Made by a program: the position numbers and the translations under genes. Below, piece by piece: positions 7,646-16,115 of a DNA stretch of 64,000 nt. This DNA comes from JACCZR01 sp963830065. Its GTDB lineage: Bacteria; Actinomycetota; Thermoleophilia; Solirubrobacterales; Thermoleophilaceae. The notes under the pieces are model-generated. The model was not told the origin of the DNA and ran no database searches. It saw nothing but the letters and a program-made list of their open reading frames with translations. The stretch lies in assembly GCA_963830065.1 (NCBI GenBank), contig CAWHLA010000011.1, positions 1 to 64,000 of the forward strand, in the 5' to 3' direction. How positions within the stretch are numbered: position 1 is the first letter of the stretch; each line of letters opens with the position of its first letter.

Positions 7646-7796
7646 GGACCTTCATCGACGGCGCAGCTCTGACGGAGAGGTCGAGGAAGATCGGCGGGCT
7701 GTTGTAGCTGCCGCGGAGGGTTACCTCTACGTGCCGGCCGAGCATGTCCGTCAACTGGACCAACGTCTCGGGGTAGTCCAGGGCCTCCGGCTCCAT
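7596..7796 (-). pseudogene. N-terminal remnant of the 'EPEALDYP..GGWLKLVMG' family (copy 1)
   Basis: From ATG 7796 the frame reads MEPEALDYPETLVQLTDMLG, then RHVEVTLRG and SPPIFLDL. It then leaves the family and runs antisense through the end of the secreted-protein gene. The same first half is encoded at 14881-15200 and the missing second half at 63313-63405. Those copies suggest a ~105-residue protein of unknown role. This copy keeps about the first 43 residues. Confidence 0.45.
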
Positions 7797-8042
7797 GACC
7801 AAGCCTGGCCCACCCCTTCCGGTTGGCCCGCCCCCAGCACGCGGAGCGCTTTCGACACCGGGCCGGCGGGGCGAGTCCAAGGAGGGCCAGGGTCCCTTCA
7901 AGAACGGGTAAGCCGTCCGCCGTTCCCGCAGTCTCCGCACGGCGAGGACGGAGGGCCACCGTAACATCGGTGTCCCTTTGCGGGGGTGCATGCTCAGCTA
8001 CAACGCGGGCCCGCAGAAAGTCAATGCCCTCAGGGGCGCGGC

Positions 8043-9722
8043 TCAGCGAGTCAGGCGCACCAGCCGGCTGCGCACCGTCAGGTTGCCCGTTCGGTCACGC
8101 ACCCGCGCGAGCACGCGCGCCCGCACACGGGTGCCCCGCCGCAGTGCCCGGCGCAGCGAGCGTGCCGAGGGGTTCGACAGCGGCAGTCGCTGGCGCGCCG
8201 TGCCGTTGGCGGGCAGTTGTCCGAGCCGCTGTCTGAGCACGATCTTGCGTCCGCCGCGTCGCAGGTCCAGGCGGCCATAGACCCTGTAGGTGCATGGCTC
8301 GTCGCAGCGAATGCGCACGATGACCCCATGGTTGCGCAGCGGACGCTGGCGCTGCCCCGTGCGCAGGCCCAGCAGCGGCGAGCGCAGGTCAGGCGCCGGT
8401 CCGGTCGGGAACACGGCTGGTGGGACGGTTGGCGTCTGGGAGATGTCAGGGTCGAGCCACTTGGCGGCGTCATCTGGACGCACTTTGAGGAAGTCCCGGG
8501 TGGCCTTCACAGCAATCGGGATGTATTCGAGTGGGTATTCGCGTCGCGGGTCCTTCTCCTGCCATGGCGCCAGGAGCGCTGCCGTGCTCGCCGCTTGGGC
8601 GTCGAGGTCCAGTTCGTCGATCGCCGATCGGACCTCGCGGACGGCATCGCGGTACATGCTGGAGCAGCTGGCGTCCGCCAGGCACTTGTCGAACATGACA
8701 CCCGCCTCCCCGCCGAACGCGAGGCGCACACCCCAGGTCTGATCTGTACCCCAGGGCAGCATTCGGAATATGCCGGAGGAGTCGCTGTGGAGGAAGTAGT
8801 TGTTCGGTTGGTTGATAGCCCGGCGCCCCGAGTAGCCGTCCCAGTGCCCGATGTACTTCTCGACGGCCCACATTCGAGTCATCTGCTGTAGGTCGGCGAC
8901 TGCCGCCATTCGGTCTGACCAGTCGCCGCCATCGCCGTTGACCGCCGCGATGAGGGCATTCAGATCACTCAGATCCGCCTCATCGCCCTCATCCACACCG
9001 AAGCGGCCGGCGTTACCGGGGACCACGTCTACCCCGCCTTGCGTGTCGGACTCTCCCTCGTAGAGATGCTGGGTCGAATCAAACCAGCGCGGCAACATCA
9101 CGCGATCAAGCGTCTCGACGTTGACGTAAACGCCGTAGTCCTGGCCGTTCAAGCGCACGTACGCGTAGCCGGTGCGTGGAGCGGCAATGCCGGCTGACCG
9201 GAACGCCTCGTAGGCCAGGACCTCGTGGATCATCGAGCCATCCTGGACCATGTTGTTGAGCGTCAGCGTCCTGAGGCCCAGGAACGTCGGATCCGGGGCG
9301 CGAGGGAGTTTGACCTTGAACGCCGCCTTGCCGCTCAGCGGCCGGAACGTGGTCTTTCCTTTCAGGCGTATGCCGACGTTGAAGGGTCCATATTTTGCGC
9401 TCCCGGCAGTGAGCGTGAACGTCCCGTTCTGGTACTCGTCGGGGGCAGCGTTCAGCGCATCGATCGCCGTCTGCGGGAGTGTCATGTCTATCTCCACAAC
9501 GTGACCCGGGTCGTACAACCACGCTGCGGGATCGGTCGGGGCTTGCGCGCCAGCGGCCGGGGCTGCTAGCGCACTCCCGGCCAGGCACAGCGAAACGGTG
9601 GTGAGCAGGCGGATAAGCCCTATATGACTGAGGGTAGGGCGCCCTGACGGAGGATGGATGTCCTTTCTCTGGTATCCCGGGCAGGGAGGATCCCAGCCGT
9701 CATCGTTGGCCTCCAGGCGCAC
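8043..9722 (-). CDS. CotH-type secreted protein kinase-like protein
   Basis: The family core is clear: VEIDMTLPQTAIDALNA, VGIRLKGKTTFRPLSGKAAF (the 'R-x-K-G..S' motif), LTLNNMVQDGSMIHEVLAYE, GYAYVRLNGQDYGVYVNVE, VEKYIGHWDGY with NNYFLH and MLPWGTDQTW. CotH proteins are atypical secreted kinases, or spore-coat and surface proteins. A hydrophobic signal (LIRLLTTVSLCLAGSAL) starts only ~37 residues after the first ATG (9722). The real start may therefore be a rare codon closer in, because no ATG, GTG or TTG lies just before the signal. The C-terminal ~110 residues are Arg-rich with a Cys pair (CDEPC). It is 559 residues as drawn. Confidence 0.75.
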   Translation of the reverse strand: MRLEANDDGWDPPCPGYQRKDIHPPSGRPTLSHIGLIRLLTTVSLCLAGSALAAPAAGAQAPTDPAAWLYDPGHVVEIDMTLPQTAIDALNAAPDEYQNGTFTLTAGSAKYGPFNVGIRLKGKTTFRPLSGKAAFKVKLPRAPDPTFLGLRTLTLNNMVQDGSMIHEVLAYEAFRSAGIAAPRTGYAYVRLNGQDYGVYVNVETLDRVMLPRWFDSTQHLYEGESDTQGGVDVVPGNAGRFGVDEGDEADLSDLNALIAAVNGDGGDWSDRMAAVADLQQMTRMWAVEKYIGHWDGYSGRRAINQPNNYFLHSDSSGIFRMLPWGTDQTWGVRLAFGGEAGVMFDKCLADASCSSMYRDAVREVRSAIDELDLDAQAASTAALLAPWQEKDPRREYPLEYIPIAVKATRDFLKVRPDDAAKWLDPDISQTPTVPPAVFPTGPAPDLRSPLLGLRTGQRQRPLRNHGVIVRIRCDEPCTYRVYGRLDLRRGGRKIVLRQRLGQLPANGTARQRLPLSNPSARSLRRALRRGTRVRARVLARVRDRTGNLTVRSRLVRLTR

Positions 9723-10344
9723 GATGCCGGCCCGTGCTCACTGCCTCCCACAGCGCCACGCGGAGCTTGTCGCCGCCGAAGTTCGGGCTCAGCGCGGATT
9801 TCTGTTCGCGGTCGGTACCGATCCGCTCCCTCGCCTCGGCTGCTCGGCGCTCAAGTATCTCCAGCTCAAGATCGGTCAGGTGGCCGTGACGCGCCATCCA
9901 GCCGATGCTCTCGACCTGACGCTCATGGTCCAGCCGGGTAGCAGTGGGTAAGTCGTCCTCTCCAGACCCGTTCTCGGTCAGGTACTGAGGACGGCCTGCC
10001 TCAAACTCCCACCAGGCGCTGGGACGCCGGCCGGGGAGCAGCGGCGGCGCCAGGAACTCGGCCATCAGCCTGTCCCGGTGGGTCTCCCAGGCCTCACGGC
10101 GCTCGCGCCCGGTAGGGAACATCGAGCCAGTCCCCTGCGGCGACCGCCACGCCGGCACGCATCCGTAGCGGAGCTCGTCCTCGACCCCCGCCTCCCAGCC
10201 AGCATTGGCCTGGGCTTCGGGGTTGCGTCCGGTCGTCGCCAGGTACCTGTCCTCGTCGTAGTGGGTTCGGCAGAGCCCTCCCCCATGGGCCTTCGCATGG
10301 CACCCATCGACAGAGCAGACGCCTTTCGCGACTCCGGTCACCAC
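9700..10344 (-). CDS. Phage-type protein with N-terminal Cys/His cluster
   Basis: 214 residues. The N-terminus CSVDGCHAKAHGGGLCRTHY is a zinc-knuckle-like C-x4-C-x9-C-x2-H pattern, as at the front of many phage HNH or accessory proteins. The C-terminal helix HLTDLELEILERRAAEARER is amphipathic. There is no nuclease motif. It overlaps the upstream terminase small-subunit-like gene by 7 nt (10338-10344), so the two are co-transcribed. Confidence 0.5.
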   Translation of the reverse strand: MVTGVAKGVCSVDGCHAKAHGGGLCRTHYDEDRYLATTGRNPEAQANAGWEAGVEDELRYGCVPAWRSPQGTGSMFPTGRERREAWETHRDRLMAEFLAPPLLPGRRPSAWWEFEAGRPQYLTENGSGEDDLPTATRLDHERQVESIGWMARHGHLTDLELEILERRAAEARERIGTDREQKSALSPNFGGDKLRVALWEAVSTGRHRAPGGQR

Positions 10345-10637
10345 TTTTTCCTCCCAGGTGGTGGTGGATGTTCCTCAAATCGAGCCACATCGGCGGTCAG
10401 CTGAACGCGAAGGGGGGTCGGCCGCCCCTCCGACGGTACGTCCGCCTCCAGATACATCGCCGCCATCGGCGAGCGCCAGAGCGTCGCCCACCACTTGCGC
10501 GTCGAGTCGAGCCATTTGCGGCGCGGCAGCGGCGGTGGCCGCTCGAACGGCTCAGCCGGCGGCAGCCTCCGCCAGCCCGCCTGCTGCGTGCCCTGGCGGA
10601 CTCGCTGACCCGGAGCTTTGGGAAGGGGAGCCATCAT
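10338..10637 (-). CDS. Terminase small-subunit-like phage protein (short)
   Basis: 99 residues. PLPRRKWLDSTRKWWATLWR followed by SPMAAMYLEADV resembles the conserved 'W-x-P/D-x-T-x-x-W-W..I/L-W-x-S-P-M-A' segment of P27-type small terminase subunits. The usual C-terminal helices (..L-x-x-L-V-D-x-F..) are short or shifted out of frame, so the product may be truncated. It starts 41 nt from the first ATG of SnoaL array 2, which reads away from it. Confidence 0.45.
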   Translation of the reverse strand: MMAPLPKAPGQRVRQGTQQAGWRRLPPAEPFERPPPLPRRKWLDSTRKWWATLWRSPMAAMYLEADVPSEGRPTPLRVQLTADVARFEEHPPPPGRKKW

Positions 10638-10663
10638 CCCGTCCCGGCCGGCTGAGGACGCGG

Positions 10664-10669
10664 GATACT
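10664..10669 (+). promoter_or_regulatory. -10 box of SnoaL array 2 (leaderless)
   Basis: GATACT ends 9 nt before ATG 10679. The stretch GGATACTGGGCGGGCGATG is identical to that at 20224-20242. No convincing -35 is seen at 17 nt. Confidence 0.5.
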
Positions 10670-10678
10670 GGGCGGGCG

Positions 10679-11084
10679 ATGTCGCAGGAGAACGTCGAGG
10701 TTGTGCGCCGGGCGCTCCAGGCGTTGGCCGACGGGGGCCTGGATGCGATGGCTGAGTTCTGGGACCCCGACATCGTTTGGCGGGCGGCCGAGGGCGCGGT
10801 CGATGACGTCGGCGAGATGCATGGGCGGGTCGCCGTGCGTCGCTATGCCCAGGACTGGATCGAGACCTTCGACGAGATCAGCGTGGTCGCGGAGGAGCTG
10901 CGGGATGTCGGGGATGACCGCGTCCTCGCGATCCAGCGACTGAGCGGGCGGGCGAAGCTCAGCGGCACTGCAGGTCGACCTGCGTTACGCCGTCGTCAGC
11001 ACCGTGCACGACGGGAAGGTCGTGCGGGGGCGGGAGTACCTGAGCATCGATGAGGCCCTCGAAGCCGTGGGGCTGTCGGAGTAG
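10679..11084 (+). pseudogene. SnoaL-like gene with one frameshift, array 2 member 1
   Basis: It starts MSQENVEVVRRALQALADGG and follows the family up to RLSGRAKLSG. At about 10970 the correct reading moves one frame to VDLRYAVVSTVHDGKVV.. and ends DEALEAVGLSE at 11084. The original frame stops at 11053. No homopolymer lies at the shift. Without the indel it is a normal 134-residue member. Conserved parts are the 'FWDPDIVWR' strand and the GRVAVRRYAQDWIETFDEIS helix. Confidence 0.65.
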
Positions 11085-11107
11085 GCGATGTCGCGGGAGA
11101 ACGTGGA
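11058..11107 (+). repeat. SnoaL junction repeat, array 2, first joint
   Basis: The consensus 50 bp with one mismatch (CGG instead of CAG in codon 3 of the downstream gene, so MSREN). It contains stop, gcg spacer and start. Confidence 0.75.
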
Positions 11108-11489
11108 GCTGGTCAAGGCCCTGTTTGAGGCGTTCGCCGCCAGGGATCATGCGGCCGCGGCCGAGCTGCTCCACTCGGACGTCGAGATCCGGCCCGCCAT
11201 CGTCGGAGGTCCCGAGGGAGCCGTTTACCGCGGCCGGGAGGGCAACCGGCAGTTCTGGGACGACATCGATGCGGCTTGGGCGGAGTTCCGCATTTCGCCC
11301 GAGGAGTTCCGCGACCTCGGCGGCGAGGTTCTCGTGCTGGGACGAGCCTTCGCCCTCGCTCCCGAGAGCAACATTGCCCTCAATGAGCCGGCGGCATGGG
11401 TCGCCGCTGTCAACCAAGGGCACATCCTTCGATTTCGCAGTTTCAGCAACCGCCGGGAAGCCCTCGAAGCCGTGGGGCTGTCGGAGTAG
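11088..11489 (+). CDS. SnoaL-like / NTF2-fold protein, array 2 member 2
   Basis: 133 residues, MSRENVELVKALFEAFAARD to REALEAVGLSE. It shows the helix 1 region, LLHSDVEIRPAIVGGPEG, the YRGREGNRQFWDDIDAAW helix, EEFRDLGGEVLVLGR and VNQGHILRFRSF. The usual basic strand is ALAPESNIALNEPAAW, which differs from its neighbours and may reshape the pocket. Three nt separate it from the genes on either side; translation is probably coupled through GGAG in the upstream stop region. Confidence 0.8.
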   Translation: MSRENVELVKALFEAFAARDHAAAAELLHSDVEIRPAIVGGPEGAVYRGREGNRQFWDDIDAAWAEFRISPEEFRDLGGEVLVLGRAFALAPESNIALNEPAAWVAAVNQGHILRFRSFSNRREALEAVGLSE

Positions 11490-11512
11490 GCGATGTCGGA
11501 GGAGAACGTCCA
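11463..11512 (+). repeat. SnoaL junction repeat, array 2, second joint
   Basis: Matches the consensus through the start codon. The 3' end diverges (GTCGGAGGAGAACGTCCAAC), so the downstream protein begins MSEENVQ. Confidence 0.7.
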
Positions 11513-11915
11513 ACTGGTGCAGAGGGCGATGGGGGCCTGGGCGGAAGTGGACAGCGGCGACGCCGGTCCCGAGCGCCTGGCGGAGTTCTTCGCCCCCGAT
11601 ACCGCCTGGGACATGAGGCCCTTCTCGGGCTGGCTGGAGCGAGGGGAGCTCCGGGGAATCGCGGAGTTCCTCGCGTTTCGGGACAGCTGGACGGCGGCCT
11701 ATGACGAATGGGGCTACGAGGTGGAGGAAATCGTTGACGGCGGCGACGACCGCGTTGTCGCCACGATGAACCAACGCGGGAAGCTCGCCGGTAGCGATTC
11801 CTGGGTCGGGCTCCGCTACGGCATCGTCTACACGGTCGAGGGTGGGCTTATCCGGCACGCGGCGGTGTACGCCAGCCCGGAGGAGGCCCTCCAAGCCGTG
11901 GGGCTGTCGGAGTAG
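11493..11915 (+). CDS. SnoaL-like / NTF2-fold protein, array 2 last member
   Basis: 140 residues, MSEENVQLVQRAMGAWAEVD to EALQAVGLSE. It has FFAPDTAWDMRPFSGW, a GELRGIAEFLAFRDSWTAAY helix, YEVEEIVDGGDDRVVATM and YGIVYTVEGGLIRHAAVY. It keeps the GLSE end although no further array gene follows. After the stop the DNA reads gggcgctcacttcacg and becomes non-coding. Confidence 0.8.
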   Translation: MSEENVQLVQRAMGAWAEVDSGDAGPERLAEFFAPDTAWDMRPFSGWLERGELRGIAEFLAFRDSWTAAYDEWGYEVEEIVDGGDDRVVATMNQRGKLAGSDSWVGLRYGIVYTVEGGLIRHAAVYASPEEALQAVGLSE

Positions 11916-12057
11916 GGCGCTCACTTCACGCCCCGGGCCGCTCTTGGGAGCCCGTCTTGTGGATGCGTAGACGTGGCGGGATGCCCACCACAGCGGTTTC
12001 CCAGACGCGCCTGAGGGGTTGCCGCCCGGGGCCTGCCCTGCTTAGGCTCTTCTCGAC

Positions 12058-12276
12058 ATGTCGCGGAGGCAGGTGGGTGTCTTGGTCGGAGCGGTCGGAG
12101 TCGTGGCCGTCCTCATCGCCGTGCTGACCGATCCGCTCGGGATCGGGGGCAGCGGAGGCGCCTTCGGCTGGAAGCAAGGAGTGCTGCTTGGGCTCGGGAT
12201 CGTGTTGGTCATCGCCGGAGCGGTGATGGCGCTGCGGTCGCCTGGCGGCGACAGCCCGACGACAGCGGCTGAATAG
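12058..12276 (+). CDS. Small two-span membrane protein
   Basis: 72 residues from ATG 12058. Two hydrophobic helices (VGVLVGAVGVVAVLIAVLT and GVLLGLGIVLVIAGAVMAL) flank a Gly-rich loop; the tail is SPTTAAE. A TAGGCT hexamer at 12043-12048 ends 9 nt before the ATG, so the transcript is probably leaderless. The function is unknown. It stands alone between SnoaL array 2 and an integrase remnant. Confidence 0.55.
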   Translation: MSRRQVGVLVGAVGVVAVLIAVLTDPLGIGGSGGAFGWKQGVLLGLGIVLVIAGAVMALRSPGGDSPTTAAE

Positions 12277-12308
12277 GCGACCTTCACGGCCCCGGTCTCG
12301 CGGGCCCA

Positions 12309-12596
12309 TCAAAATCGTCCCCGCTGACCGACGGAAGCCGCCGCATCTGCTTCCGCGAGCAGCGCAAGGAGGCCGGCATCCCCACGGGCACCCTTCACAC
12401 GCTGCGCCACACGGCGGCGACGCTGGCGCTCACGTCCGGTGTTCCCGTGCACATCGTGGCGGCGAGGCTTGGAGACAAGCCAGAGCAGCTCCTCTCGACC
12501 TACGCCCACCTGCTGCCGCAATCCGATGAGCTGGCTGCCGAGCGGGTGGCGGCGGCGCTCGAGGGGCCGACCTTGGCCCCGACCTCGCCGCGCTAG
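12309..12596 (+). pseudogene. Tyrosine-integrase C-terminal remnant (plus strand)
   Basis: In frame to a TAG at 12594: CFREQRKEAGIPTGTLHTLR, HTAATLALTSGVPVHIVAAR, LGDKPEQLLSTYAHLLPQ. This contains the H-x-x-R-H box, the L-G box and the catalytic Tyr (STYAHLLP) of a phage-type integrase. The N-terminal two thirds are absent. It differs from both minus-strand integrases in the window, so it records a third insertion event next to att copy B. Confidence 0.65.
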
Positions 12597-12695
12597 TGCG
12601 CTGGCACACAAGCGACGATGATCATCGTCGCCCTGCGCCCACTGCCCCTCTCTCCCGTTAGCACCTCGTTAGCAAATCGGCCGCAATCCCGCTCG

Positions 12696-12761
12696 TAGAG
12701 CGGAGCTATCTAGATGTAGTACACGCGTGGCCCCGGACCCAGAACCGCTCAGTAGAGCGGA
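12696..12761. repeat. Attachment-like site, copy B
   Basis: Core TAGATGTAGTAC at 12711-12722, followed by ACGCGTGGCCC, with TAGAGCGGA arms at 12696 and 12753. It lies between the plus-strand integrase remnant and the end of the minus-strand integrase (12796). The arm spacing (57 nt) is shorter than in copy A (75 nt). Confidence 0.55.
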
Positions 12762-12795
12762 ACGCGCCCCTTGCGCGTAGGAAGTGCGCGTAGAG

Positions 12796-13931
12796 CTAGG
12801 CACCTGTGGCGTCCAGGTAGCTCTGGATCATGCGCCCCGCCTGCTCCATCGTCCCCGGCATCAGGTGGTGATAGGTGTCCCAGGTGATCTTCACCGACGC
12901 GTGGCCGAGAGCCTCTGACACAGCGCCGATGTTCACCCCGGCCGCCAGGGCGATCGAGGCGAAGCTGTGGCGGCACTCGTGGAGCGTGATCCTGTCGAGT
13001 CCGGCCGCGGCCCAAGCCTCATCAGGTCTGCGCTGCAACGCCTTGGCACTGAACGGCGAAGCGGAGCTGGCCCCGAACAGGAGATCTCTCCCGCGACGAC
13101 CGGTGCGGAGACGGTGGGCAGCGAGGATCGCGCGCAACTCAGGGACGATGGGAACCAGCCGCCGCTCTTTCCCCTTCGTCGCCTGCTCGCCCTCCACTGC
13201 GTCCCAGCCCGCCACTACGCGGATCTCGCCCGCCTCAAGGTCAACTGCGTCGTCGCGCAGCGCGAAGAGCTCCCCCCGACGCAACCCGGCGTAGAGCGCC
13301 GTCGCCCATATCGCTCGGTCCTCCTCGGGCGCAGACGCCAGTAGTGCTTTGGCCTCAAGGGGGGGTGGCAAACCGCTCGCGGCGAGCCCCGCCCGTCGGC
13401 AGCTTCACCCCCCGGGTGGGGTTCACCTTGAGCCGATCTCGGCCGATCTCGTGGCCGTAGATTGCTCTGACCGCGTTCACGGTCGTCTCGATCGTGGTCG
13501 CGGGGAGCCCGTGAGCAGAGAGTGTGTCGACGAGCTCCTGCACATCCGCCCTACTGATCTGGTCTAGCGGCTCCCGCCCGAGTGCTGGGTAGGCGCGGAG
13601 ACGGAGGGCCTGCTCATAGCCACGAACGGTGGCCGGCTTGTACCGGTCGCCGCCCCTGGCCCGAACGACTCCAGCACGAGCCATGTCGAGCCACGCATGG
13701 CCCGCCGCCTCCAGGGTCGGTAGCGAGGTCGTCACCTGACGACCTCGCCGGATCGCGATCCTGCCGTCGCGGACCCATCCGCGTGCCTCGGCGGGGTCGC
13801 GGAACGTTCGGCGGATCGGCTTCTGCTCCGTCGGATTCCAGAGCTGGGCCTCGTAGGACGGACTACAGGAGCACCGGCCCCCAGCGCTATGCCGACAGCT
13901 TCGGGCGTGCCTCCCTGATCCCAGCGGGCAT
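12796..13931 (-). pseudogene. Tyrosine-type site-specific integrase, frameshifted
   Basis: The domains are recognisable across three frames. The N-terminal arm-binding part has a Cys-rich start (RHARSC..GGRCSCSPSYEAQLW then TEQKPIRRTF). Next comes a SAM-like core-binding domain (LDQISRADVQELVDTLSAHG). The catalytic domain has GLRRGEL (Arg), HECRHSFASIAL (H-x-x-R), LGHASV and the nucleophile region WDTYHHLMPG. The shifts lie near 13913 and in a run of seven G at 13359-13365. The proposed ATG at 13931 overlaps the stop of a small upstream ORF (TGATG). If the indels are real the gene is dead; the homopolymer location makes a sequence error plausible for one of them. Confidence 0.7.
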
Positions 13932-14020
13932 CAGCGGACCTCGACCAGATCGTGGTTCTTCGACTGATAGCGGGCATCCTTCGCCGCGCGGTAGAAATTG
14001 AGGTACTCCCCATCGCCCAT
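13931..14020 (-). CDS. 29-residue ORF coupled to the integrase
   Basis: MGDGEYLNFYRAAKDARYQS.. ends at a TGA whose last two bases form the start of the proposed integrase ATG. A GAGAGGGG ribosome-binding site lies 7 nt upstream. The position is the same as the 24-residue ORF before the integrase at 60782-62066. Whether it is a short excisionase-like peptide or only a translational leader is unknown. Confidence 0.4.
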   Translation of the reverse strand: MGDGEYLNFYRAAKDARYQSKNHDLVEVR

Positions 14021-14107
14021 GACTTGCCCCTCTCGGTTGGGCACCGAAGGGGAAGCCAGCGACGGCGCGCGCGGATACGCTCGCGGCGCATCGAGGGCCT
14101 CTACCTC

Positions 14108-14170
14108 GGTGCCAGGCCCCCGGGTGTTACAGCACCGCGGGGGCCGCTTGGTTGACGAGTCGACTCTAGG
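14108..14170. repeat. 63-bp hairpin element upstream of integrase (copy 1)
   Basis: Runs from GGTGCCAGGCCCCCGGG to GACTCTAGG and matches 62154-62216 at most positions. Both contain a GC-rich stem formed by GGCCCCCGGG and CGGGGGCC. In both cases the element precedes a short ORF and then an integrase on the minus strand. It could be a recombination directionality site, a transcription attenuator or a structured RNA. Confidence 0.6.
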
Positions 14171-14347
14171 GCCTCTGGCAGTCGAGAGCAACGGGCTGCC
14201 CGCGCCCTGCCCGAAGTAGAGGCCGTGCGGGCCCTCCGGGCGCTGGCCACCTAACGGCGCTCGACCTCCGAGCAGACCAACGACATCGACCAGGCAGGGC
14301 TGGGGTAGGGTCCGACCCGTCGGGCCAACCGCCGCCAGGGAGGCAGA

Positions 14348-14793
14348 TTGGAAGCGCAGGGACCGCAAGGGACCCCCCGGGCTGGTATCCGAATCCGCAG
14401 GGGTCGGGTCAGCGTTACTGGAACGGCACCCAGTGGACCGGGGACGCCTGGGAGCCGAAGCCTGAGTCCAAGTTTGGGACGACCCTGCAGGAGTGGTGGT
14501 GGGAGTGGTGGTGGGTGCCACTCACCGCCATCGTCGTGATCGGGGTCGCTGTCGGCACGCTCCAAGGTCTTCTCTCCGACTCGCTCAGCGCCAGCGAGGT
14601 CGACTCCGTGGAGCTCGGCACCACCCGCGCCGGTGTCGAGGAGAAGCTCGGCTCGCCAGCCGGCACTGAGAGCAGCGGGATCGGGGGTCGCGAGTGCATC
14701 TTCTACAACCGGGAAGGTGGGGCGGGGCGCAACCAGTGGCAGTTGTGCTTCAGCGGCTCGGGCGAGGATGCCCGGCTCGAGGTCAGGCGCTGA
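14348..14793 (+). pseudogene. DUF2510-type membrane protein with one frameshift
   Basis: An AGGGAGG ribosome-binding site precedes TTG 14348. After the C-run at 14372-14377 the correct reading moves one frame to PPGWYPNPQGSGQRYWNGTQ WTGD-like sequence, the DUF2510 signature. Then follow a Trp-rich stretch (EWWWEWWWVPL), a membrane helix (TAIVVIGVAVGTLQGLL) and an exterior part with two Cys (GRECIFYN, QLCFSGSG). This is a small cell-surface protein of ~148 residues if one C is restored. The last part resembles SmpA/BamE-like 'G-x-x-x-x-x-V-E-x-K-L-G' folds. Confidence 0.55.
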
Positions 14794-14880
14794 CATCGTC
14801 AAGCCCTACCCCTGCGAGGGAACGGGAGAGAGATCGCGTTAGCGGTGCCTCAGTTGCCCCGCCAAGCGCCTTCGCGAGGG

Positions 14881-15200
14881 TCAGTAATGGAAGTTGATCT
14901 CCACCTGCCCCATCACCAGCTTCAGCCAGCCGCCGTGCGGGGTGGGCGTATGCACCGCGTCGATGAAGTGGTCCGGGTGCAGCGTGAGTCGAGCGTCTCC
15001 CACTCCCAGCCGGAGGGCCTGAGGGTCCCAGCCGATCGTCTCGGCGTCCTCGACCTGGTCGGTCTGCTGGAGAACGCCCTCCAGGTCTAAGAGGATCGGC
15101 GGCTTGCTGCCGACTCCGCGGACGGTGACCTCCACCCGCTGGCCGAGGTGGCGGCTAAGCGCGCGAGCGCTCCGGGATAGTCCAGCGCCTCGGGCTCCAC
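14881..15200 (-). pseudogene. Full-length but frameshifted 'EPEALDYP..GGWLKLVMG' protein (copy 2)
   Basis: From GTG 15200: VEPEALDYPGALAR. After a one-base shift near 15162 it reads SRHLGQRVEVTVRGVG, PPILLDLEGVLQQTDQVEDA, LHPDHFIDAVHTPTPHGGW and LKLVMGQVEINFHY-stop. This is the only copy in the window with both ends, and it defines a ~106-residue protein with alternating strands and no cysteine. The function is unknown. It lies inside the mobile region between the DUF2510 gene and a secreted protein. Confidence 0.5.
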
Positions 15201-15387
15201 CTCCCCTTTGTTCGGCGCTGTTCTGCAACCACCCTGTTTCGCGACTGGCAGCAACGCCGGGTTGCTCTTCCCTGGCGGTGTGCTCGCGAAGTCCGCTCGG
15301 GCTTGTGGAGAGGTCCTGCTCGCGCGCTGTCTGTAGCCGTCCATAGGGTCGTGCCGAAAAGCGAACTCTCCGAAAGGACGGAAACTC

Positions 15388-15963
15388 ATGCGCGCAAGGA
15401 TCAGAGGCCGGCGTCCGACGCCGGCCTTCGTCATCGCCTGCATCGCCCTGTTCGTGGCGATGAGCGGCGTGGCCTACGCGGCAAATACCGTGCGTAGCCG
15501 CGACATAGTCAACGACGCGGTGACCAGCGCCGACATCAAGGGCGGCGGCGGCAAGACGGGCGACATCAAGAACCGTGACGTGAACGCCCTCTTGGCCGTG
15601 GCCAAGGGCTTCGCGACGGTTCAGGCCCGCGCCACCAACGGGCCGGCGACCATCCTCAACTACGGCGGACAGCAGACGTCGACCACCAGTGGCGTCACCG
15701 CTCAGCGTGTGGCCCCAGGCGTCTACGACGTCACCTTCAACGCCAACACCGGCACGGGCAAGTTCGTCAACGTGAACAGCGTCAACGACCTCGCCTGGCA
15801 GGTGACCGGACGCACCAGTTTCTCCGACGGCAGCGTCTTCGCCACCGCCAGCTCGGCAGACGAGAACCAGGTCAAGCTCCGGGTGATCATGCGCCGACCT
15901 GACGACGGCAACGAGACCGATGCCTCGTTCAGCGTCCAGTTCTACGCGCGCACAACCAGCTAG
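15388..15963 (+). CDS. Secreted Thermoleophilia-type surface protein
   Basis: 191 residues with a GAAAGGACGG ribosome-binding site. The N-terminus RRPTPAFVIACIALFVAMSG followed by VAYA is a typical signal segment. Next comes the repeated motif V-R-S-R-D-I-V-N-D-A-V-T-S-A-D-I-K with DIKNRDV, then a beta-rich C-terminal domain (GVYDVTFN.., VKLRVIMRRPDD..FSVQFYARTTS). A relative with the same opening is at 31927-32547. Probably cell-surface or extracellular; no enzymatic motif. Confidence 0.65.
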   Translation: MRARIRGRRPTPAFVIACIALFVAMSGVAYAANTVRSRDIVNDAVTSADIKGGGGKTGDIKNRDVNALLAVAKGFATVQARATNGPATILNYGGQQTSTTSGVTAQRVAPGVYDVTFNANTGTGKFVNVNSVNDLAWQVTGRTSFSDGSVFATASSADENQVKLRVIMRRPDDGNETDASFSVQFYARTTS

Positions 15964-16115
15964 GCAGCCTGGCTGCGCCCCTCGGGTCGCGTCGTGTACT
16001 CGCGGCGCGGCCCGGGTGGGCGCGCGACCCCGGCTGGGTGCGCCAGCCGATACGGGCCCTCGCGCTTTCCCCTGTTCGCTCGCGCGACCTCGAAGAGGTC
16101 GAGGCAGAGTTGCGC

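Larger units (their letters stand above)
5774..12711. mobile_element. Inner integrated element (decayed), att copy A to copy B
   Basis: Bounded by AGATGTAGTAC cores. It contains an integrase C-terminal remnant at the left end and a different integrase remnant near the right end, two SnoaL arrays, a terminase small-subunit-like gene, a nuclease fragment and secreted-protein genes. It is about 6.9 kb with no complete integrase. The boundaries are inferred from the repeats; cargo acquired later cannot be separated from the original content. Confidence 0.4.

Noticed and set aside
13355..13371. Programmed frameshifting in the integrase
   Set aside because: The G7 run alone could be slippery, but there are other breaks elsewhere in the same gene and the same indel type is seen in unrelated genes. 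Error or decay is simpler.
14108..14170. A tRNA or tRNA-like structure
   Set aside because: The stem pairing does not give a cloverleaf; there is no T-loop GTTCGA and no anticodon arm.
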